Below are positions 1-8,090 of a stretch of DNA of 64,000 bases, one piece after another. The notes beneath the pieces were generated by a model. It did no database searches. It was not told the origin of the DNA and saw only the letters and a program-made list of their open reading frames with translations. The stretch is from contig NZ_JACHNH010000001.1 in assembly GCF_014205335.1 (NCBI RefSeq), positions 8,116,501 to 8,180,500 on the forward strand, given 5' to 3'. Position 1 is the stretch's first letter. Each line of letters begins with the position of its first letter. This DNA is from Amorphoplanes digitatis (GTDB taxonomy: Bacteria > Actinomycetota > Actinomycetes > Mycobacteriales > Micromonosporaceae). A program made the translations under genes and the position numbers.

Positions 1-70
1 CGGGGTCGTAGCAGGCAACGCGTTCGATGAACTCGGCGAACACGGCTGGGGGGTCGAGCGGGACGGTCAC
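1..70 (-). CDS. Partial CDS, N-terminus of an unrecognised protein
   Basis: Reading the minus strand from a GTG at 70 gives an uninterrupted 23-codon frame to the window edge, beginning MTVPLDPPAVFAEF. The composition is plausible for an actinomycete protein and it would be divergent from the peptidase gene at 137. No clear ribosome binding site is seen and nothing about function can be said from so short a piece. Confidence 0.35.
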   Translation of the reverse strand, partial: MTVPLDPPAVFAEFIERVACYDP

Positions 71-136
71 TGGACAAAGCTATGCCACCAGCCCCAACGA
101 TCATCGGGGTACCCGGTCCGGGCCGCAGGCGCTTAG

Positions 137-2518
137 ATGTCAAACGTGAACGAACCCCGGATCGTGGCCGCCTCGCGCGCCCTGGCACGCCCCCCTCGGC
201 GGGCGCTGACCGCCCTGGCCACAGTCCTGGCGCTCGCGGTGGTCGCGGCGCTGGCGTGGCAGTCCGTGCGGCCGCCCGCGGCCCGCCCGGCCGGCGCGCC
301 CGCCTCCGACTTCAGCGCGGGCCGGGCGTTCGAGCGGGTCCAGGCGATCGCCACCGGGCCGCACGTGGCCGGCAGCGCGGCCAACTCGGCGGTCCGCGAC
401 CAGGTGCTCGCCGCCCTGCGCGCCGCCGGACTCACCGCCGAGGTGCAGGACACCACGTCGGTGCAGGGCGGCGAGTTGTCCTCCAGCGCCGGCGGCACGG
501 GCCTGGCCCGGGTCCGCAACGTCGTGGCGCTGCTGCCGGGCACCGCGTCGACCGGACGGATCTTCCTGGTCGCGCACTACGACTCGGCGCAGACCGGGCC
601 GGGCGGCAACGACGACGCGGCCGGCACCGCGACCGTGCTGGAGGCGGCGCGCGCCCTGGCCGGCGGGCCGCGCCTGCGCAACGACGTCGTCTTCGTGCTG
701 ACCGACGCCGAGGAGGCCTGCCTCTGCGGCGCGCAGGCCTTCGTCGAGCAGCATCCGCTGGCGCAGGGCGGCGGCGTGGTGCTCAACCTGGAGGCCCGCG
801 GCAGCAGCGGCCCGGCGATCATGTTCGAGACGGCGGCGGACAACGCGGCCCTGGTCGGCGCGTTCGCGAAGGCGCCGAAGCCGGTGGGCACCTCGTTCGC
901 GGTCGAGATCTACCGGCGGCTGCCGAACGACACGGACTTCACGGCGTTTCGCGAGCGGGGCTTCACGGGGCTGAACACCGCGTACATCGACGGCGCGGCG
1001 GTGTACCACGCGCCGACCGACACGCCGTCCGCGATGGATACCGACAGCCTGCAACACCTCGGCGACAACACGCTGGCGCTGGCCCGCGACCTGGGCGACC
1101 GCGACCTGGCCGGGCTGAGGTCCGGCGCGGACGCCACCTACTTCCCGGTGCCGGGCGGGCTCGCCGTCTACCCCGGCGCGCTGACCTGGCCGCTGGCCGC
1201 GCTGGCGCTGCTGGCCGAGCTCGCCCTGGCCTGGCTGGCCCGGCGCCGCGGCCTGGCCGGCACAGGCCGGCTCGCGGCGGGCTTCGGCCTGGCCCTGGTG
1301 CCGATCGTCGTGGTACCGGTGCTGGCCCAGCTCCTCTGGGCGCTGCTCAAGGTCATCCGTCCGGGGTACGCCGAGCTGCCCATCGACCCGTACCGCCCGT
1401 TCTGGTACAGGCTGGCGATCCTGGCGCTGGCCGCCCTCGTCGTCTTCGCCTGGTACGCGCTGCTGCGCCGCCGGCTGGGCCCGGCGGCGCTGGCGATCGG
1501 CGGCCTGGGCTGGCTGGCGGTGCTCGGGCTGGTGCTTGCCGCGTTCGCGCCCGGCGGGTCGTACCTGACGGCCCTGCCGGCCCTGGCGGGCGCGCTCGCC
1601 GGCATCGCCGCCGTGTTCCTGCGCGGCTGGTGGCCGGTGGTGGCGCTGGCGCTGGGCGCGGCGGTCGCGATCATCGTGCTGCTCCCGACCGTGATCATGT
1701 TCTTCCCGGCGCTCGGCCTGAACCTCGCGGCCTCCGGCGCGTTCATCGCCACCCTGCTGGGGCTCGCCCTCCTTCCGGTGATCGACCTGCTGCACCCGGA
1801 GGCGGGCGGCCAGCGTGGCATGGTCGCCGCCCGCGCCCGCCGGCTGGGCGCGCTGCCGGCGCTGGCGGCGGCGGTTGCCGTGCTGGCCTGCACCGCGACG
1901 GGCCTGGTCGTGGACCGCTTCGACGCGGCACACCCCGCGCCGACCCACCTCATGTACGCCCTGGACACCGACACCAACGAGGCGCTCTGGCTCAGCGCCG
2001 AGGCCTCGCCGCAGCAGTGGACCTCGCAGTACGTGTTCGGCCCGGCGGCGACCGTCACCGCGACCCTGCCGGCGTTCGGCGCCGAGAAGCTGCTCGCCGG
2101 GCCGGCTCAGGCCGCGACGCTGCCCGCGCCGCTGCTGACCAAGGTGGCCGACTCGACCGCCGGCGACCTGCGCACGGTCCGGCTGCGGCTGGCGCCGCAA
2201 CGCCCGGTCCGGCTGGTCACCCTGCACGTCGGCGCCGAGACGACGGTCACGGCGGCCACCGCCGGCGGCCGGCCCGTCCCGACGGACCGGACCGCGGGCG
2301 GCCCGTGGGGGTTCGGCTTCGTCTTCCACGCGCCGCCGGCGGACGGCGTGGAGATCACCATGACGGTACGCGGCACGGCGCCGCTGAAGATCCGCGTCAT
2401 GGACGCCAGCGACGGCCTCTCCACCCTCCCGGGCTTCAAGCCCCGCCCGGCCGACGTGGGGATCACCGGCTCACACAGCTCCGAGATGCTGGCGGTGGCG
2501 CACACGTACACCCTCTGA
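137..2518 (+). CDS. M28-family zinc aminopeptidase with C-terminal multispanning membrane domain
   Basis: 793 residues. An N-terminal membrane anchor (about 23-42) is followed by an M28 peptidase domain with the expected di-zinc ligands: H147 and D149 in LVAHYDS, D159/D160 in GGNDDAAG, and E192/E193 in LTDAEEA. Residues about 385-640 form a run of hydrophobic helices, and a soluble beta-rich tail (about 640-793) follows. This order matches the actinobacterial membrane-bound M28 proteins related to ER Fxna peptidases, which are longer than secreted M28 enzymes. The catalytic domain should face outside and remove N-terminal residues from peptides; the substrate is unknown. The ATG at 137 has only a weak purine-rich upstream stretch, but it is the first start in a frame with strong third-position GC. 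The gene stands alone, convergent with the Smr gene. Confidence 0.88.
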   Translation: MSNVNEPRIVAASRALARPPRRALTALATVLALAVVAALAWQSVRPPAARPAGAPASDFSAGRAFERVQAIATGPHVAGSAANSAVRDQVLAALRAAGLTAEVQDTTSVQGGELSSSAGGTGLARVRNVVALLPGTASTGRIFLVAHYDSAQTGPGGNDDAAGTATVLEAARALAGGPRLRNDVVFVLTDAEEACLCGAQAFVEQHPLAQGGGVVLNLEARGSSGPAIMFETAADNAALVGAFAKAPKPVGTSFAVEIYRRLPNDTDFTAFRERGFTGLNTAYIDGAAVYHAPTDTPSAMDTDSLQHLGDNTLALARDLGDRDLAGLRSGADATYFPVPGGLAVYPGALTWPLAALALLAELALAWLARRRGLAGTGRLAAGFGLALVPIVVVPVLAQLLWALLKVIRPGYAELPIDPYRPFWYRLAILALAALVVFAWYALLRRRLGPAALAIGGLGWLAVLGLVLAAFAPGGSYLTALPALAGALAGIAAVFLRGWWPVVALALGAAVAIIVLLPTVIMFFPALGLNLAASGAFIATLLGLALLPVIDLLHPEAGGQRGMVAARARRLGALPALAAAVAVLACTATGLVVDRFDAAHPAPTHLMYALDTDTNEALWLSAEASPQQWTSQYVFGPAATVTATLPAFGAEKLLAGPAQAATLPAPLLTKVADSTAGDLRTVRLRLAPQRPVRLVTLHVGAETTVTAATAGGRPVPTDRTAGGPWGFGFVFHAPPADGVEITMTVRGTAPLKIRVMDASDGLSTLPGFKPRPADVGITGSHSSEMLAVAHTYTL

Positions 2519-2521
2519 GGT

Positions 2522-2806
2522 TCACCGGCCGCGGCGGCCGCGGCCCTGCGCCGGCTCGAAGCGGAAGTGGATGAACAGCCGGCCCCAGTTGTCGCCGTCC
2601 TTCTCCACCCGGTGGTAGAGCTGCTTGATCTCCTTCTGGTCCAGGAAGCGGAGCACCTTCTTCTTGAGGGCTCCCGACCCCTTGCCCGGGATGATCTCGA
2701 CAAGGGTCGCCTTCTTCTGGATGGCCTCGTCGATGATGCCGCGCAGCGCCCTGTCGATCTCGGTACCGCGGTTGAAGATGTCGTGGAGATCCAGCTTGAG
2801 CTTCAC
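2522..2806 (-). CDS. Smr-domain protein (MutS2 C-terminal-like)
   Basis: 94 residues, essentially one Smr domain. The N-terminal LDLHD signature (residues 5-9) and the GKGSG loop (about 42-46) are both present, matching the LDLH...H/GxGxG pattern of Smr proteins. Family members act as endonucleases on branched DNA or on RNA of stalled ribosomes; stand-alone forms like this have no assigned role in actinomycetes. The C-terminus is a short Gly/Arg tail. It lies 10 bp downstream of the TPR gene on the same strand and is probably cotranscribed with it, and its stop faces the stop of the M28 peptidase gene 3 bp away. Confidence 0.82.
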   Translation of the reverse strand: MKLKLDLHDIFNRGTEIDRALRGIIDEAIQKKATLVEIIPGKGSGALKKKVLRFLDQKEIKQLYHRVEKDGDNWGRLFIHFRFEPAQGRGRRGR

Positions 2807-2816
2807 GTTCGCGATC

Positions 2817-3188
2817 CTATGCGCCGTCGTTCTTGCCCAGCCAAGTCTCGGCCCGGCGGACCGCGTCGGTGTAGTCGTCGTGCTGTTTCATCGCGGCCGC
2901 CAGGCGCAGGTGCGGCAGTGCCTCGCGGAAGCGCCCCGCCCGCTCCAGGGTCCGGCCGAGGACGTGGTGCGCGTAGTGATCGGACGGGTCATGCTCGATC
3001 AGCGCCCGTAGCTGCGCCTCCGCCCTGGTCAGCTGGGCCGAGTTGAAGTAGGCGCGGGCCAGTAGCTGCCGGACCGCGGCGTTGCCGGGCTCCGCCTCGA
3101 CTATCGGTTCCAGGAGGCGGGCCGCGCCGAGCGGGTCGCCGGACTCGAAGATGAAGGTGGCCCTGCGGTACTCCTCGAGAAGATCCAC
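2817..3188 (-). CDS. Tetratricopeptide-repeat protein
   Basis: 123 residues from a GTG at 3188, chosen because GGGGAGCGG sits 6-14 nt upstream and because sequence before it looks non-coding. About three TPR units are visible, with the W/L-G-Y-A-F-A-P spacing in segments such as AVRQLLARAYFNSAQL and YAHHVLGRTLERAGRF. TPRs are protein-protein interaction scaffolds; there is no signal peptide or membrane segment, so it is cytoplasmic. It heads a two-gene unit with the Smr protein. The partner is unknown. Confidence 0.8.
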   Translation of the reverse strand: MDLLEEYRRATFIFESGDPLGAARLLEPIVEAEPGNAAVRQLLARAYFNSAQLTRAEAQLRALIEHDPSDHYAHHVLGRTLERAGRFREALPHLRLAAAMKQHDDYTDAVRRAETWLGKNDGA

Positions 3189-3312
3189 AAACCCGCTCCC
3201 CACGCTCAGCCGGCGACTTGACCAACGCTGGCACAACATCGGCCGTACGGCGAGTGTTCCGCTGCTCCAAGCTTCCCGACAATTCACCGTATTCCGCAAG
3301 CCTTGGGACCGG

Positions 3313-4950
3313 CTATCTCCTCCTGACCAGCAGGGCCGCCAGGCCGCCGCCGAGCAGCATGGTGCCGAGGGCGACGAGCGCGAGCGGGCTCAGGCCGGTC
3401 ACCAGCTCGCCCGCGCCGTCGCCGGGCAGCACCGTGACGGACGCCCGGCGCGGCGGCGGCACCCCGGACGGCGGGGGCGCGACCATGGCCGGCATGCCGG
3501 TGACGAGGTTGCTCACCGTGAGGCCGTCCCGGGTGCGCACCAGCACCGCCACGTCGTACCGCCGGCCGTTCTCGAGGCCGACCAGCTCGCAGCCGTCCGC
3601 GGTGGCGACCGCCAGCGTGCACGTCGAGCGGTAGTCGGCCGTCGTCGCCCAGAAGTACAGGAACTCACCGGACCCCATGTCCGCGGGCGGGCGCCAGAAG
3701 ACCCGCAGGCCGCCGTCGAGCGCACGCACCCGCACGCCCGTCGCGGCCACCGGTGGCCTCGGCAATCCCCGGACCTGCACCGGTACGGAGCGACCCGCCG
3801 CAACGGGCGTGCCGAGCCGGCCGTTTGCGCCGGCGCCCCAGCAGTACGCGTACCCGCGGGTGTCGAAGGCGCAGGTGTGCTCGTCGCCGGCGTCGATGTC
3901 GCGCAGCGCGGCACTCCGCACGCCGACCGGCGCCGTACGCCGGGCCGCCCCGCCGTTGCCGAGCCGGCCGCCCGCGCCCTCGCCCCAGCACGACGCCCGC
4001 CCGGCGCGGTCCAGCCCGCAGGTGTGCTCGCCGCCCGCCGCGATCTCGTCGAACGCGCCGGCGGCGCCGACGGCGACCGGCTCGAACCGCGGCCGGTCCG
4101 GCCCGGAGCCGAGCGCCCGGCTGCCCCAGCAGAACGCCCGCCCGTCGGTGTCGACCGCACAGGCCTGCGTCCCGCCGACCGCGATCTCACGGATCTTGCC
4201 GCGCAGCGCGCCACGCGCGGGAATGACCGCCGGCTCGTCCCGGTCGCCACGCCCGGCGGGACCCAGCTGCCCGTACGCGTCGGAGCCCCAGCAGTACGCG
4301 GCGCCGACCGCGGTCGTGGCGCAGGTGGTGTCCCGCCCGGCGGAGATGCCGACGACCGGGTCGCGCATCCCGGTCCGGGTACTGACCCGCACCGGCAGGG
4401 CCGAGCCGGTCACCCCATGCGCGCCGAGCTGGCCGTGCGAGCCGTCGCCCCAGCACCAGGCCACGCCCTCGTCGTCGACGGCACAGGAGTGGCGCGCGCC
4501 GGTGGCGATCTCCACCAGGTTCCGGCCGGCCAGGGCCGCGACCTTGGCCGGCGCGTCCCGGTCGGCGTGCCCGCCGTCGCCGAGCTGCCCGGCGGAGCCG
4601 TCGCCCCAGCAGTGCGCGGCGCCGCGCAGGTCGATCGCGCAGGTGTGCGCCCTGCCCGCGTCGACACCGACGGCGGCCGGCAGGGCGGGCACCACCTCGC
4701 CGACTGCGTGCGCCCGCGGACCGTCGCCGAGCTGCCCCGACGAGTCGTCGCCCCAGCAGTAGAGGCCGCCCAGGCTGGTGATCGCGCAGGAGTGTGCGCC
4801 GCCGGCCGCGATGGTCGCGGCGCCCAGGGTCGCGGTCCGTACCGTGTCGGCGCTGATGCCCGGCGGATACGGCGCCTCCGCGGCCGCCGGCCCCGGCAGC
4901 AGGACCAGAGCGAGCACGGCGAAGACAGCACCGACCCGGCGTGCTCGCAC
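3313..4950 (-). CDS. Secreted, membrane-anchored RCC1-repeat protein with fibronectin III domain
   Basis: 545 residues. A Sec signal peptide (residues 1-25, ending PAAAEA) is followed by seven or so RCC1 blades, each with an HxCAI...CWGDxxxGQLGxG pattern and a Cys pair. A fibronectin type III-like domain follows (about 400-490), then a Pro-rich spacer and a C-terminal transmembrane helix ending VRRR. The propeller should sit outside the membrane with the tail as anchor; no canonical LPXTG is present before the helix. RCC1 propellers in secreted actinobacterial proteins have no defined biochemical role, so adhesion or ligand binding is inference. It is divergent from the response regulator gene. 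Confidence 0.85.
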   Translation of the reverse strand: MRARRVGAVFAVLALVLLPGPAAAEAPYPPGISADTVRTATLGAATIAAGGAHSCAITSLGGLYCWGDDSSGQLGDGPRAHAVGEVVPALPAAVGVDAGRAHTCAIDLRGAAHCWGDGSAGQLGDGGHADRDAPAKVAALAGRNLVEIATGARHSCAVDDEGVAWCWGDGSHGQLGAHGVTGSALPVRVSTRTGMRDPVVGISAGRDTTCATTAVGAAYCWGSDAYGQLGPAGRGDRDEPAVIPARGALRGKIREIAVGGTQACAVDTDGRAFCWGSRALGSGPDRPRFEPVAVGAAGAFDEIAAGGEHTCGLDRAGRASCWGEGAGGRLGNGGAARRTAPVGVRSAALRDIDAGDEHTCAFDTRGYAYCWGAGANGRLGTPVAAGRSVPVQVRGLPRPPVAATGVRVRALDGGLRVFWRPPADMGSGEFLYFWATTADYRSTCTLAVATADGCELVGLENGRRYDVAVLVRTRDGLTVSNLVTGMPAMVAPPPSGVPPPRRASVTVLPGDGAGELVTGLSPLALVALGTMLLGGGLAALLVRRR

Positions 4951-5039
4951 CCGTTCCTCCCTCAGCCGCCCGGCGCAACGCCGGACATTATGCGGAGTTT
5001 TTAGCTTTTAGTCCGATTCCGACACGCCTGACTGCCGGT

Positions 5040-5077
5040 GACAGAGACGCACAGGTGCTACACAGGAAGCGGAAAGG
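5040..5077 (+). promoter_or_regulatory. PhoP-like direct-repeat operator and -10 of the two-component operon
   Basis: GCACAGG (5049-5055), a 4-bp spacer and ACACAGG (5060-5066) form a direct repeat at 11-bp pitch, with a weaker third copy, GACAGA, at 5040. Five bases after the second copy comes GAAAGG (5072-5077) at the position of the -10 hexamer. The same geometry occurs before the genes at 9253 and 11529. Known PhoP/OmpR-type regulators bind 7-bp direct repeats with 4-bp spacers, so autoregulation is inferred. Confidence 0.6.
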
Positions 5078-5109
5078 CGGCGCAAAGCGAGGCCCGCGAC
5101 AGTTGGGGC

Positions 5110-5847
5110 ATGACGATGGCGAACGCAGAGGTCGGAGCGGAGCTCCGGCGCCCGGACGGCGGGCCGGTCCGGGTCCTCGTGGTCGACGACGAGGCCACGC
5201 TGGCCGAGGTCCTCTCGATGGCCCTGCGATACGAGGGCTGGGAGGTGCGCAGCGCCGGCGACGGGCAGACCGCCGTCCGGACCGCCCGCGACTTCCGGCC
5301 CGACGCCGTCGTGCTCGACATGATGCTGCCCGACCTCGACGGGCTCGAGGTGCTGCGCCGGCTGCGCGGCGAGACGCCCGACGTGCCGGTGCTCTTCCTG
5401 ACCGCGAAGGACTCCGTCGAGGACCGGATCATCGGCCTCACCGCCGGCGGCGACGACTACGTCACCAAGCCGTTCAGCCTGGAGGAGGTCGTGGCCCGGC
5501 TGCGCGGGCTGATGCGCCGGTCGACCAACTCCGGGATGCGGACGGAGTCGCAGCTCATCGTCGGCGACCTGAGCCTGGACGAGGACAGCCACGAGGTGCG
5601 CCGCGGCGGCGACCAGATCACCCTGACCGCGACGGAGTTCGAGCTGCTGCGCTACCTGATGCGCAATCCGCGCCGGGTGCTGAGCAAGGCCCAGATCCTG
5701 GACCGGGTGTGGAACTACGACTTCGGCGGCCAGGCGAACGTGGTCGAGCTGTACATCTCCTACCTGCGCAAGAAGGTCGACGCGGGCCGGACTCCCATGA
5801 TCCACACGATGCGCGGAGCCGGCTATGTCCTCAAGCCCGCCGACTGA
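5110..5847 (+). CDS. OmpR/PhoB-family response regulator
   Basis: 245 residues. The receiver domain has the acidic pair D26/D27 (VVDDE), phosphoacceptor D70 (VVLDMMLPD), T98 and K120 (YVTKPFS). A PhoB-type winged helix covers about 145-240, ending with the HTMRGAGYVLK signature. It should be phosphorylated by the kinase encoded 23 bp back inside its own 3' end and act as a transcription factor. The start at 5110 is preferred over upstream starts because the N-terminal extension is unconserved in composition and AGTTGGGG precedes it; 5116 is an alternative. CACAGG repeats in its promoter and before two glycosyltransferase genes indicate its likely targets. Confidence 0.92.
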   Translation: MTMANAEVGAELRRPDGGPVRVLVVDDEATLAEVLSMALRYEGWEVRSAGDGQTAVRTARDFRPDAVVLDMMLPDLDGLEVLRRLRGETPDVPVLFLTAKDSVEDRIIGLTAGGDDYVTKPFSLEEVVARLRGLMRRSTNSGMRTESQLIVGDLSLDEDSHEVRRGGDQITLTATEFELLRYLMRNPRRVLSKAQILDRVWNYDFGGQANVVELYISYLRKKVDAGRTPMIHTMRGAGYVLKPAD

Positions 5848-7408
5848 GGCCCCGCGGCGGCCCGCAGGCTGGAGTCCCGCGGGCTGGCCCCTGCGCACCC
5901 GGCTGATCGCGATCATGGTCGGCCTGCTGGTGCTGCTCGGCCTGGTGGTCGGCGTCACCGCCGAGATCTACCTGCACAAGGCCCTCTACGAGCGCGTCGA
6001 CGAGCAGCTGCAGGAGGCCGGCCGGCGCGCGCTCGGCGGGCCGAGGCCCGGTGAGCCGGGCCGGAACCGTCCGACCCAGTACTGGCCGAACCAGATCCCG
6101 CCGCCCGGCGCGCAGTCCGGCCAGATCTACGTCGGGCTGGTCCCGTCGGACAGCGGCGTGCAGGTGGCCGGCGGCGGCATCGTGCAGTACCGCCAGACCG
6201 AGACCGCGAGCGAGACCTCGCAGTGGCAGTTCAACGAGTTCGCCGCGCTGCCGGCCGACGCCGTCGACGAGCTCGCGACGGTACCGCCGGACGGCAACCC
6301 GGTCGACGTCGACCTCGGCGGCGACCTCGGCGACTACCGCGCCATCGCCACGGTCCTCGACGACGGCACCCAGGTCGTCACCGCCCTGCCCCTCGAGGAG
6401 ACCCAGGGCACGCTGCTGAGCATCGCCGTCGTCACCGGGGCGACCGTGCTCGTCACGCTGATCGTCGCCGGCTGGGCGGGCGCGGTGATCATCCGCCGCA
6501 ACCTCAAGCCGCTGAGCCGGGTCGCCGCGACCGCGACCCGGGTCTCCGAGCTGGAGCTGGACCGGGGCGAGGTGAAGCTCGCCCAGCGGGTACCGGCCGC
6601 GGACACCGACCCCCGCACCGAGGTGGGCCAGGTCGGCTCGGCGCTCAACCGGCTGCTCGACCACGTCGGCGACGCGCTGGAGGCCCGGCACGCCAGCGAG
6701 ACGCAGGTACGCCAGTTCGTCGCCGACGCCAGCCACGAACTGCGCACCCCGCTCGCGGCCATCCGCGGCTACGCCGAGCTGAGCCGCCGCAGCCGCCAGC
6801 CCGTACCGGACGAGATCGCCCACGTGCTGCGCCGCGTCGAGTCGCAGGCGCAGCGCATGACCGCGCTGGTCGAGGACCTGCTGCTGCTCGCCCGCCTGGA
6901 CGCCGGGCGGCCGCTGGCGCACGAGCCGGTCGACCTGACGATGCTGGTGGTCGACGCGGTCAGCGACGCGCACGCGGCCGGCCCCCGGCACGACTGGCGG
7001 CTCGACCTGCCGGAGGAGCCGGTGACGATCACCGGCGACGGGCAGCGGCTGCAACAGGTGCTGGCCAACCTGCTTACCAACGCGCGGACACACACGCCGG
7101 AGGGCACCCGGGTGACGGTCGGCGTCGGCCGCGACGACCACGCCGCGCTGCTGACCGTGACGGACGAGGGCCCGGGCATCCCGGCGGAGCTGCAGCCGCA
7201 CATCTTCGAGCGGTTCGCGCGCGGCGACGGTTCGCGCTCACGCGAGGCGGGCAGCACCGGCCTTGGCCTGTCGATCGTGCACGCGGTGGTGACGGCGCAC
7301 GGCGGGACGGTGTCGGTGCACAGCGCGCCGGGCCGCACGGAGTTCACCGTCCGGCTGCCGGCCACGGCGGTGCCGCAGCACCCGGAGCACCAGTACGCCG
7401 GCAGGTAG
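5825..7408 (+). CDS. Sensor histidine kinase with HAMP domain
   Basis: 527 residues. TM1 lies at about 23-45, followed by an extracytoplasmic sensor region of about 150 residues, TM2 at about 197-222 and HAMP at about 222-290. A HisKA domain carries the phosphoacceptor His near 304 in ASHELRTPLAA, followed by HATPase_c with N box (LLTNARTH), DEGPGIP and TGLGLS. It overlaps the response regulator gene by 23 bp, so translation is coupled and the two are cognate. The sensed signal is not evident. The regulon inferred from promoter repeats (glycosyltransferases with polyprenyl-phosphate sugar donors) points to an envelope stress or surface glycan signal. Confidence 0.93.
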   Translation: MSSSPPTEAPRRPAGWSPAGWPLRTRLIAIMVGLLVLLGLVVGVTAEIYLHKALYERVDEQLQEAGRRALGGPRPGEPGRNRPTQYWPNQIPPPGAQSGQIYVGLVPSDSGVQVAGGGIVQYRQTETASETSQWQFNEFAALPADAVDELATVPPDGNPVDVDLGGDLGDYRAIATVLDDGTQVVTALPLEETQGTLLSIAVVTGATVLVTLIVAGWAGAVIIRRNLKPLSRVAATATRVSELELDRGEVKLAQRVPAADTDPRTEVGQVGSALNRLLDHVGDALEARHASETQVRQFVADASHELRTPLAAIRGYAELSRRSRQPVPDEIAHVLRRVESQAQRMTALVEDLLLLARLDAGRPLAHEPVDLTMLVVDAVSDAHAAGPRHDWRLDLPEEPVTITGDGQRLQQVLANLLTNARTHTPEGTRVTVGVGRDDHAALLTVTDEGPGIPAELQPHIFERFARGDGSRSREAGSTGLGLSIVHAVVTAHGGTVSVHSAPGRTEFTVRLPATAVPQHPEHQYAGR

Positions 7409-7412
7409 GCGG

Positions 7413-7817
7413 TCAGCGGTTCAGGCGCAGGCCGTCCATCAGGACGTCCCGGAGCTCGTTCAGCAGCGCGCCCGCCGCCTCGCCGTCCGTGACGTGCAGC
7501 TCCAGCGGCACCGACGCGCTGTCCCGGCCCACGATCACGTCCAGGGCGCGCAGCGCCCGGCCGGCCAGCTCGCTCGTCACGTTCGGGCAGGCCGCCGCCC
7601 GCAGCCGGTCGTCGACCCAGGGGCGGCCGGCCGCGCCGGGCAGCCCGGCCGCGATGGCGGCGATGGCCGTCAGCGCCTGAGTCGGCGGGATCTCATCCAG
7701 TAGGACGGCCGGTGTCTCCCAGACCCTGAGCACGACCATCGCCACGGCCTGCCGTCGCCGTGCCGGCGGCAGCTCGGCCAGGCCGTCCAGGAGGTACGGC
7801 GCGCTCGCGTTGTTCAT
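7413..7817 (-). CDS. Hypothetical protein, DUF4259-like
   Basis: 134 residues, helical and acidic, no signal peptide or membrane segment. The pattern LLDGLAELPP at the N-terminus, an Ala-rich central helix with AAGLPG, and RALRALDVIVGRDS followed by NELRDVL near the C-terminus resemble DUF4259 proteins. No function is known for that family. It is convergent with the kinase gene (4 bp apart) and divergent from the DAHP synthase leader. Confidence 0.6.
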   Translation of the reverse strand: MNNASAPYLLDGLAELPPARRRQAVAMVVLRVWETPAVLLDEIPPTQALTAIAAIAAGLPGAAGRPWVDDRLRAAACPNVTSELAGRALRALDVIVGRDSASVPLELHVTDGEAAGALLNELRDVLMDGLRLNR

Positions 7818-7902
7818 GCGCTTAATCGCAGCACAGCAAGTTGCGGGTGCACATACCCCGGCTGACGGACACGCACCCGCGCCGATGGGCTAAGCTCTGC
7901 GC

Positions 7903-7968
7903 GTGTCCTTCTGGTATCAGTGGTTTACGAGGCCGGCTCCCGCCGGTGCCTCGGCCATGATCCCATGA
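7903..7968 (+). CDS. Leader peptide rich in Phe, Trp and Tyr
   Basis: A 21-codon ORF starts GTG and begins MSFWYQWFTR. Codons 3-8 encode Phe, Trp, Tyr, Gln, Trp, Phe, so five of six are aromatic and all three aromatic amino acids are represented. The stop (TGA 7966-7968) lies between the segment 2 and segment 3 arms of the attenuator. It is regulatory: its translation reports charging of tRNA-Phe, tRNA-Trp and tRNA-Tyr to control the DAHP synthase gene. Confidence 0.85.
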   Translation: MSFWYQWFTRPAPAGASAMIP

Positions 7969-7994
7969 CCTGAGACACCCCCGTAGGGCCGGCC

Positions 7995-8029
7995 AAGGCA
8001 GCGACAATCGTCGCTGCCTTTCGTTTTTT
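7995..8029 (+). terminator. Attenuator terminator upstream of DAHP synthase
   Basis: Perfect 11-bp stem AAGGCAGCGAC/GTCGCTGCCTT with a 4-nt loop (AATC), followed by TCGTTTTTT. An intrinsic terminator with a true U-tract is rare in this high-GC window, which supports a dedicated role as the regulated stop. Confidence 0.9.
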
Positions 8030-8090
8030 GCGAATGCCGGCACCACCCGGGCCGCCGGCCCCGGGCACCGGCGGAGGAGAAGAGCCAGCC

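Larger units (their letters stand above)
7891..8029 (+). promoter_or_regulatory. Transcription attenuator for DAHP synthase (aromatic amino acid leader)
   Basis: A -10-like TAAGCT (7891-7896) stands just before a GTG leader ORF, implying a nearly leaderless transcript. Three mutually exclusive pairings can be drawn. Segment 1:2 pairs 7928-7933 with 7948-7953 (CGAGGC/GCCTCG). Segment 2:3 pairs 7948-7956 (GCCTCGGCC) with 7991-7999 (GGCCAAGGC), 8 of 9 bases. Segment 3:4 is the perfect terminator 7995-8020. The 2:3 helix overlaps the 5' arm of the terminator, which is the classical antiterminator layout. Stalling of a ribosome on the aromatic codons at 7909-7926 would free segment 2. Confidence 0.85.

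Noticed and set aside
140..2329. A 729-codon open frame on the minus strand opposite the M28 peptidase gene
   Set aside because: It is low-complexity (Arg/Gly/Gln/Ala), has no motif, and is the usual antisense shadow of a high-GC gene; the plus-strand frame has the full M28 active site.
3313..4800. LPXTG sortase anchor at the end of the RCC1 protein
   Set aside because: The segment before the last helix reads LPGDGAG, which does not fit LPXTG; a simple membrane anchor is enough.
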